Source: Branchiostoma belcheri
Taxonomy: Eukaryota > Chordata > Leptocardii > Amphioxiformes > Branchiostomatidae
Direction of reading: 5' to 3'
Assembly: GCF_001625305.1 (NCBI RefSeq)
Contig: NW_017804231.1
Span: 1,739,703-1,803,702, forward strand
DNA length: 64,000 bases
Notes under the pieces: generated by a model
The model's input: only the letters and a program-made list of their open reading frames with translations
Told to the model about the DNA's origin: nothing
Databases searched by the model: none
Position numbers and translations under genes: made by a program
Shown here: piece by piece, positions 56,956-64,000 of the stretch
Position numbering within the stretch: position 1 is the stretch's first letter
Layout: every line of letters begins with the position of its first letter

Positions 56956-57300
56956 TGGAAACTAAACGGAACGCAAAGAGGGGCCCGAAAAACCCCCTAC
57001 CAGCTACAATTTGAGGATAGTTTCTGAAACAGATTTTGTTGTGATCTACACGTTAATTTTCTGGGTGGTGCAGGTAAAATTTTGTCTGGTACAGACCATT
57101 CTCAAGATGCACCATATGGAAACCAATGGAACGCAAAGAGGGGCCCCAAAAACCCCCTACCAGCTACAATTTGAACAGAGAAATAATGGGGATAGTTTCT
57201 GAACAATTTTTGGTTTGATCCACACGTCCTAAATTCTGAGTGGTGCAGGTAAAATTTTGTCTGGTGCAGACCATACCATTCTCAAAATGCACCATACGGA
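56955..57300. repeat. Tandem duplication of about 155 bp
   Basis: Two copies, each opening with CATATGGAAAC, followed by 'ggaacgcaaagagggg', 'accccctaccagctacaatt' and 'gtgcaggtaaaattttgtct'. A third partial start occurs at about 57290 and again near 57738. The second half of the unit is dispersed repeat N. Confidence 0.8.
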
Positions 57301-59195
57301 GACCAACAGACCTAGGGCAGTGTACCTAATACTCGTACCAACCTGTACCTGTAAAATCATTTGTAAGTGCAGGTCCAGACCTGAACAGGTGTACCTGTAC
57401 CTGGACAGACTAAAACACCTGTAGACACTGTTTTTTTAACACCATAGATAGGCGAATTGCATCCCAAGGATGACAATTTTAACAATTTAGCACAAAAAAT
57501 TAGACATAATATGAAAGTCCTCATCAAGACAACAATTTGACCACTTAACATTTTTATACTGTAATTCACTGGAGGTGATCACGGAACTACATGTATACAG
57601 TGGCGGCAGCCTCGGTGCAGGAAAAAAAGTCAAAAAATAATTTGTAATGGTAATGATAAGTTCTCGGTACAGAAATGACCATGTAAAACGTGAACATAAA
57701 AGTGCTGTGAAAAAAAAATCATACCCATGGTATATGAAGACCAATAGAACGCACATTCCTGAAACAACTCCCGAATGTTCTTTTGAGATTGACAGGTATC
57801 ATCGGTGGATTACGGCGGCCAGTAATCTTGACAGAAATGCATCTCCATTAGCGAGAATCTCCCAGCCAGCGAGTGTCCAGCACTTCCAGTCAGTAATCCA
57901 ACATGATCAAAGGTCAACACAACTGTTCTAGCCAGACTCCGTCATCTCAGTTTTGTTTGACGTAACATCATGACAGTTTTGAAATCTCTGAAATGCTATC
58001 TCCTGCATTTTGCTGGCAGTGTGCATTCAGTTTAACGACATCTCTTTCCATATCTTTACACACCGATTTTTGTCTGTCAAAATTATGTGAAATGACAGAA
58101 AGATGGATGCTGGATAAAACACTGGTCGACACACGGGTTTAGAAAAAGTCAAACAATATACAGAGCTAGAGAGAGTAAATATATAACCAAACTACATTCT
58201 GTACAGAAGTTTTCTTTGATGATAAAATGTGATTAGGAGGGAAAATGACTTGAAAATGTGTAAGGTGAATGAGATTCAAAATTTTTTAAATTGACAGTAC
58301 TGCAAGCTAATTCCGAGTTTTACAGAAAAAAACAAAACCACGCTGGTTACCGAGTATTAGAACAAATACCTGAAAGAAAATACGACTGACTTGACAAACG
58401 ACTGAGAATTCTGCGGACAAAGACAGATGTGGGTCAAAATCACATATTCAGAGGTTATCATCAGGCTAGAGTCTCATCTGCACCCATTGGACGCTCTCTC
58501 CATTCAAACAGAATTCTGGCAGTTATGGTCACTTGATACTGACAATAGCGCAACATTCGTCATCATTGATATGTGAATGTTGGATAGTATGATACTGACA
58601 ATAGTGCAACATTCGTCAACACAGCAGTAGCAAGGAGTCATATATCCAAATTTAAACAAGAAAACCAAAAGGTCAGACATTATAGATCTATTGGAAATCC
58701 TAAAAAATCAATATAAAAAAGGCTAAATGTGATACATCTAAAAAAAACAGAAATAATCAGAAGAAAAATCCCTAAAAACTCCTTTTGACAACATTGAAAA
58801 TAGAGATTACTGTTTATCATTCATGAACTGAATTCTTTATTGGGAACTGCTTTTGAAGTCTTTCTTTGAGAGAACCTAATATGTATTCATAAACAATTTC
58901 TAGGAAATATGCAAATCATTTCTGGGAAAACAACATTGTATTTAAGCAATCTTAAATATTTGTTGTTTTGTTGCTCACTATATAGAGGAATATTTGGGTC
59001 CCACACAAAAGTTCATACTGTATTCACAAAAAAATAGTAGTTAGAAAATCAATGTTATGGTATAACTATTACCATTCAAGTTATTATCATTTGTCAAAGA
59101 TCAAAACTGAACAGCTATTTCTTGTGTTGTGCAAACCTCCCATATGAAGAAAAACAACATTTAGAAATGAGAAAGAAAAAGATTAGAAGACATAC
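57301..59195. other. Intergenic DNA
   Basis: A decayed family G MITE is at about 57555-57722, and a short local repeat 'gatactgacaatag' / 'gcaacattcgtcaac' lies near 58535-58620. No gene seen. Confidence 0.4.
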
Positions 59196-59285
59196 CTGTT
59201 ATGTCTCCAATTGCAAGACACAGGGTTCTCTCATCTCTAATCAGTAACTCCAAGGTAAACGACAGCTCAGCAGTGTTTTGGTTTC
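59196..59285 (-). other. Exon-like segment, copy 1 (90 bp)
   Basis: On the minus strand it runs from an acceptor (CTTGTAG|GAAAC) to a donor (AACAG|GTATGTC), exactly 90 bp. One frame is open throughout and reads NQNTAELSFTLELLIRDER, then TLCLAIGDIT. I do not recognise the family. Similar segments are at 59400-59490 and 59674-59750. This could be a tandemly duplicated coding exon of a gene off the window's edge, or a non-coding transcript exon. Confidence 0.4.
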
Positions 59286-59399
59286 CTACAAGATTTTCAA
59301 ATTAAAATTTGTATCAATTCTTACTAAAACTGCTATTTCTTATGTTGCAAATCCTTACACATGACACCAAAAACTTGTTACAAAAGAGAGAAAAAAGAA

Positions 59400-59490
59400 G
59401 ACACTGCTTTCTCCAAGACACAGGACACTCTCCTATTTCTAAGCAAGACAATGTGTTTTGATTTCAGACAAAGTGTTCAAATCAAAATAT
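59400..59490 (-). pseudogene. Exon-like segment, degraded copy
   Basis: Aligns with the 59196-59285 region and its flanks ('gaagacac', 'ccaagacacagg', 'gtgttttgatttc'), but the splice signals and frame are lost. Confidence 0.4.
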
Positions 59491-59673
59491 ACATGTACAT
59501 TGATACCATACATGTGCATGTATATTTTGATTTTCTACAAGGTGTTCAAATCAAAATAAACATGTAAATGTATGATATCAATTTTGAACAGTAATTTCTA
59601 ATGTTTTGAAAAACCCCAACACAAGACACAGCAATAAGATTTAGAGATAATAGGAGAAAAGAAGAAGACATAC

Positions 59674-59750
59674 CTGTTATTTCTTAATGATTCTCCCATC
59701 TCTAGCCAGGAACTCCGTAACAAAAGACAGCTCAGCAGTGGTCTGATCTC
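59674..59750 (-). pseudogene. Exon-like segment, shortened copy (77 bp)
   Basis: Minus-strand acceptor (TTCATAG|GAGATC) and donor (AACAG|GTATGTC) are kept. The frame reads DQTTAELSFVTEFLARDGRI, like copy 1, then hits a stop because the copy is 13 bp shorter. Confidence 0.4.
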
Positions 59751-59989
59751 CTATGAAGTATTTAAACCAAAATATAAAAACAACTCAAAATAATACTTGT
59801 CAATAAATGTAAACAAATCATGAGTTGTGACATACACTGAATCACACATACAATTTGATTTTTGAGTTATTTTGTCACTCACTGTGCCAAGTAGAGTCTA
59901 CAAATTTAAAGTCTATTATATAGTAATTTCTATAATTGTTGGAGATGAGTAACACATAAATAGAGCACAAAAATAAAACACAACATACC

Positions 59990-60060
59990 TTTTGCTCTGA
60001 GGACTTGTCCCAAATCTCCTCCTCAGTCCAGTATCAGCTAGCTCCAACCAGAAGCCAGGC
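59990..60060 (-). other. Possible upstream exon of the same minus-strand transcript
   Basis: A donor-like AAAAG|GTATGTTG on the minus strand ends a short GC-richer stretch with an open WTEEEIWDKSSEQK reading. The acceptor is not certain. It supports a minus-strand spliced transcript here but does not prove one. Confidence 0.25.
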
Positions 60061-60164
60061 ATCAACAGTCTTCCACATGTGTGCATGTGCATACATGTAT
60101 ATATGACACTTTATTGACAGAGCAAAATTAAAAAAAAAAACAAGCCAAGGTGCCCCATTATAGC

Positions 60165-60422
60165 CTTAAGTGTTAACGACAGGAACCATGAAGTCAACAT
60201 ACTTATATTTCATACAATCAATTTTGAACTTTTAATGAAACCACTGCATTGATAGATGGAAAAAAGTGTTAACAGCTCGGAAGACAAGGACCTTGCTTCA
60301 ACCATTGGGGCCAAAATATGAGCATTTTGGAGTTGATTCAGAACAAAAAAATCTTCTTTTTGCAAACCAGAAAAAAATGAAAAGGCCAATACACGAACCG
60401 ATTGATTGAATTAGTGTGGCCA
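60165..60422. mobile_element. Family A MITE, right end
   Basis: Carries the interior shared with 1223-1592 ('caattttgaacttttaatga', 'aaatatgagcattttg', 'agttgatt') and ends ATTAGTGTGGCC. The left terminus is decayed. Confidence 0.7.
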
Positions 60423-63195
60423 ATGACGTTAAAGAACAGGAACTCCAGGCAACTTGTGACAGTGATTAACTACCAAGCATTTTTTCACCTCTGTTCTTTT
60501 CACAGCTGTTCTTTTGTTGTCAAGTGTAGCCAAGCACGGCTGACCTTGACGGACTGAGTAACTGTTCAACAAGGTCGTCAGCCAATATTGCCTAAAACTG
60601 GCCGGACAATCTCCTTGTTAGATCTGCTCCCATAGAGGACTATTAGCTCAGCTTGTTTACCTAAGAAGATTACAACCTTGCTATCTTAAAAGCCATGAAG
60701 ATATCTTATTTGCGGACTGGACATTCGCTGTTTAAAACTGCACATGTTGCTATTGGAAAAATTATATTTGGTACAATGCAGACTTTGTCAGAAATGGTTT
60801 GATGCTGTCAAAGTAAAAATTGAAATATCAGGATGTTTGTGGCTTTCACAGTGACTTTTCCCACTGAGAATAGATCAAACAGGTGCATTTGAAGTGTATT
60901 GCTACATGTACATACAGCAAAGTTTGATCTTTTCCACCCTGCAAAATTTTGAAGCAGCAAACACACAGGTTTACAGCCTAATATTCAACTTCAAGAAAAA
61001 CTGGTCATAGCCTGACCTTGTACAAAAATCCAGTCGACCAAGGTCGTTTTGCAACCTTGAAGTCAAGGCACCTTCCGACCAGATGTTCAAAATAAATCAC
61101 CACTTGTGAACACTTCACTAGTAGGAACATGTTTTGAACTACTTTGTTTACTAGTTGTTTATTATGGCATTCCAATGGGCAATATTTCAAATTCAATTCA
61201 AATGAAGGTAAACATATTTGTTATTTATGTCACTTGTACCTTTTTAAGGCTGTTTGCTAGTATCCTGTCTGAAAGAAGTGGATAAATCCTTATAAAAAAG
61301 ATGAAGACAAAGTCTATCCTACTTTCCAACATGACTTTTGATAAGGGCCCTTTGGAGTGTCTTTGCTTCTGTCTTTGCTTTTGTTTTTGCTGTGACAAAA
61401 AGTTTGCTGTTTGGGACAAAAACTTCAACCATACCATCAAGCTACATTGTAATTGACATTTTCATTGGGTGATCAATAGGGTCAACAAAACTGATCTTGG
61501 TTCAATTTAAAGGTCACCTTTATAGGTCTCCTGTTTTTTGCACCCTGTCGCTTCATTTTTTTCTGAAAAAAAAAACTGTGAACCAACAAATTACATTGGT
61601 GTGGCCCAAAGGTTATAACCATTAGAGTAGGGACTTCACACTTTCATCTGAGTGTTCAGAATCTGCTACACTACGGACCTTACCGGTATTTCCACCAGGC
61701 CCAATTAAGATATTTCCACTCAAAAAAGTGGAATGAGAAGAATGGGGTTACCCGGGGTCAAGTGAAAAGGCCATGTTTGGGTTCAGAGATAAGTGGCTCA
61801 GGAGGTTTGATTTCCGACTGCTGAAGGGGCTTAATCCGCTCTAATCTGTCCCTCCGTCTGGTGCAGGCTCTCAGCCTTGTACACAGTAATCCTACCTGTA
61901 TGTGTGGACTTGGTAATCTCTGACAGAGTTGTAAACAAAGATCGGATGCCACAAGTACACTACGGCTGCTGTCAACTGGGCTGTGCAACTGTCAAGTTTC
62001 AACCAATTTGCAAATCAGAATTTAAAAATCTGGTTGATTTCCATGAGATTAAGCTTTTAAATTTAGTTGTTTTTTTTTTTTGTTGTTGCAAAGGCAACGA
62101 TGCATTCGAACACTTATATCTTTAAGTTCACGGTCAAAGTTATGCAAATGAGATCAAACTACAAATGAGATTCATTAAGTCTTATTCTTTATTTATACCG
62201 AGTAATTGACAAACAATGGAATAAAAATTGGAATTAAAAAAAAGGTCTAAATTACACACTTATACATTCATTCCTGAAATAAATGTAAATGTCAATTTCA
62301 GACAGATCTCCTCATCTAGAATGTTTTTTGTTTTGCCTCCCTGAAATTGCATTACAGTTACCAAACCTCTAGTAAAGGAGTGCCTATTGTTCAGCCCACG
62401 TGGTTGAAGTGCGGGTCACACAGTATGAGGGGGTGAAAGGTCATGTTCAGGGTGAACACCATGTAAAAGCTGTGCCCTGGCAGGCCACAATGGGCGCCCA
62501 GTCTTCACAAAAGGTGCGATGTGACTCAGTCGACCCACAGCGAGGTCATGTTTAACTGCACTTATGCGCCGCTGGAAGGAGATTCGAAACGTTTATACAC
62601 GGACAATGCACGTTTTTGTTCGGTACTGTTGCGGTAATTATAACATTATCCGTGTTAGAACTATACTTTTGTGGAAAGTGTGTCAGTAGCCAAAATACTA
62701 CAATCGTTACTCAGATTCAGTTTTTGTACAGCCATCCGGAGTAAAACACCAAAAAAGCTGTTGAGAAAGTTAAGGGAATTCACTGCCTTTTCTGTTAACA
62801 TCTTTTAAAACTATTCCATGTTTCAGTTGCTAAAAAAAATCTGAAGTTAAACTTCAACATAACAGATGCAACATAACATTGCATAATCTGTTCTCAGACA
62901 CAGTTACAACAGGCCCGTGTGTTAATCTGATGAGCTTATATCAGTGATGCTGAGCCTAAGAGGTCTGATCCTAGCCTAGTCGTTAATGACCGTTAAATGC
63001 CAATGACATGATGTCTAGGTCAGTGAGCAAGGGTACAACATATTGGTGATAAGCACTGTGACCTTGGCTGTCCTTTTTTTGAGGTGGGTGGCCGGAAAGC
63101 GGGACAAGAGGCTTGAGGGCATACCCTTGAGTTCACGCTTGCCATTTTGGAGGCCACATGGTTGATTCATGTACTGTACCTACAAGTTTGGTAGT
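60423..63195. other. Intergenic DNA
   Basis: A family A MITE right end lies near 61575-61606, and a family F MITE end near 62338-62352 ('ctgaaattgcattac'). No gene or RNA seen. Confidence 0.4.
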
Positions 63196-63262
63196 GAATG
63201 AATGAATGAATGGATGAATGGATGGATGAATGGATGGATGGATGGAAGAATGAATGAACGGA
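63196..63262. repeat. GAATG/GATG microsatellite
   Basis: A run of about 67 bp of imperfect GAAT and GGAT tetranucleotide units. Confidence 0.9.
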
Positions 63263-63454
63263 TGCTAGTATGCAAATTTATGCAACCACCTGTTCTGACC
63301 TACAGTGGTTGCTATATATGGTGATATGAACCATGCCTTTTCACAAGGCACATGCAGTCATTCCTAGGGGATTATGGATGGTAGAAATTCAGTAAAATTT
63401 GGCAAAGTTGGTCACTGCTATGAGAAGAGTCTGCTAGATACGAACTGTTCTCTA

Positions 63455-63611
63455 AGCATGAACCAACTCCCCTGGCATAATCTGTCTAAATCTGGCCGAT
63501 TCCTACTTTTTCCAGTCGCTTCCCAAAACCTTGAAGAGGCTACTGTTCCCGCATCTAACCTTCATGTTCTACTCTTTTCAGTCGCTTCCCGGAGCCTGGT
63601 AGAGGCTACTG
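63455..63611. mobile_element. Family B MITE, partly duplicated right end
   Basis: Contains 'ccaactcccctggcataat' and two successive right-end-like phrases: 'cagtcgcttcccaaaacctt' with 'gaagaggctac', and 'cagtcgcttcccggagcctg' with 'gtagaggctac'. The terminus has been duplicated in tandem. An open frame of 87 codons across it is MITE sequence, not a gene. Confidence 0.7.
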
Positions 63612-64000
63612 TTCTTGCATCTAACCTTCATGCCTGAAGAGTCAGACACAGACAGAGGGGGCGGTGATGTCATGTCCTGCATACTTAATCAGATTTAGTT
63701 GTGAGGGATCAAAACTAGGTCGTTGACCTTCCCTGACTAGGACAGAGCAGATGCCTGTGCAGTCTTAGAGCCCACTTTAGACTGGGGATGTTTAAAGGGT
63801 CTTGGCGTGGGATGGGCTAGCTGTTCCCAGTCTACAGAGGAAAAAAAATGGTATTTTATGGGGTTGTACAAAAACATTTCCGCAACCACCTCCACCGTGG
63901 TTTTGAGGGGGACTGAAACTACTCTCCAAGCAGAGGTGAGAGGGAGAGAACGTAGGATATTCCGACATGGCTAGCTAAGGGAGGCACATTTCCCTCTCAC
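63612..64000. other. Window edge, no gene seen
   Basis: Intergenic sequence. A family C MITE end (TACTCTCCAAGCAGAGGTGA) starts near 63920 and may mark an element continuing out of the window. Confidence 0.4.

Noticed and set aside
63374-63637. An 87-codon open frame with an internal repeat
   Set aside because: The repeat is the duplicated end of a family B MITE.

Overview
The window reads as animal nuclear DNA, most probably amphioxus (Branchiostoma, likely B. floridae). That is an inference from three things: GT-AG split genes of chordate-like families, very many small inverted-repeat transposons, and a near-identical duplicated block next to a 20-N gap that looks like two haplotypes of a highly polymorphic genome. 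It was not checked by any search.

Left third (1-28.5 kb) is genic. A minus-strand, single-exon GFOD-type oxidoreductase gene lies at 2612-3793. A truncated second copy (5949-6506) lies beyond the N gap. Between them are a palindromic 41-bp minisatellite and a possible first exon of a ZSWIM/FAR1-like protein. Next comes a plus-strand methionine-S-sulfoxide reductase A gene (8422-9972) whose catalytic Cys codon is TGA. A SECIS-like hairpin (10967-11043) sits in its 3' UTR ahead of an AATAAA signal, so I read it as a selenoprotein. Two intronless tandem RidA genes follow (11767-12189 and 13324-13734). The gene with the most exons is a two-domain phosphoethanolamine N-methyltransferase (16300-28439). 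It has 11 shared coding exons and two alternative first exons that are both in frame.

Right part (28.5-64 kb) has no convincing intact protein gene. It holds a 5'-truncated CR1/L2-like retrotransposon ORF (33582-34262), many MITEs (one nested in another with a perfect 9-bp target-site duplication), several minisatellites, and a set of degenerating tandem exon-like copies on the minus strand at 59.2-60.1 kb. Scattered GC-richer, site-rich blocks between 34 and 57 kb look like a cis-regulatory landscape rather than coding sequence.

Functionally the intact genes are small-metabolism housekeeping: repair of oxidised methionine (MsrA), removal of reactive enamines/imines (RidA), phosphocholine synthesis (PMT) and a Gfo/Idh/MocA-fold protein. 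Nothing suggests an operon; the genes are independent eukaryotic units.
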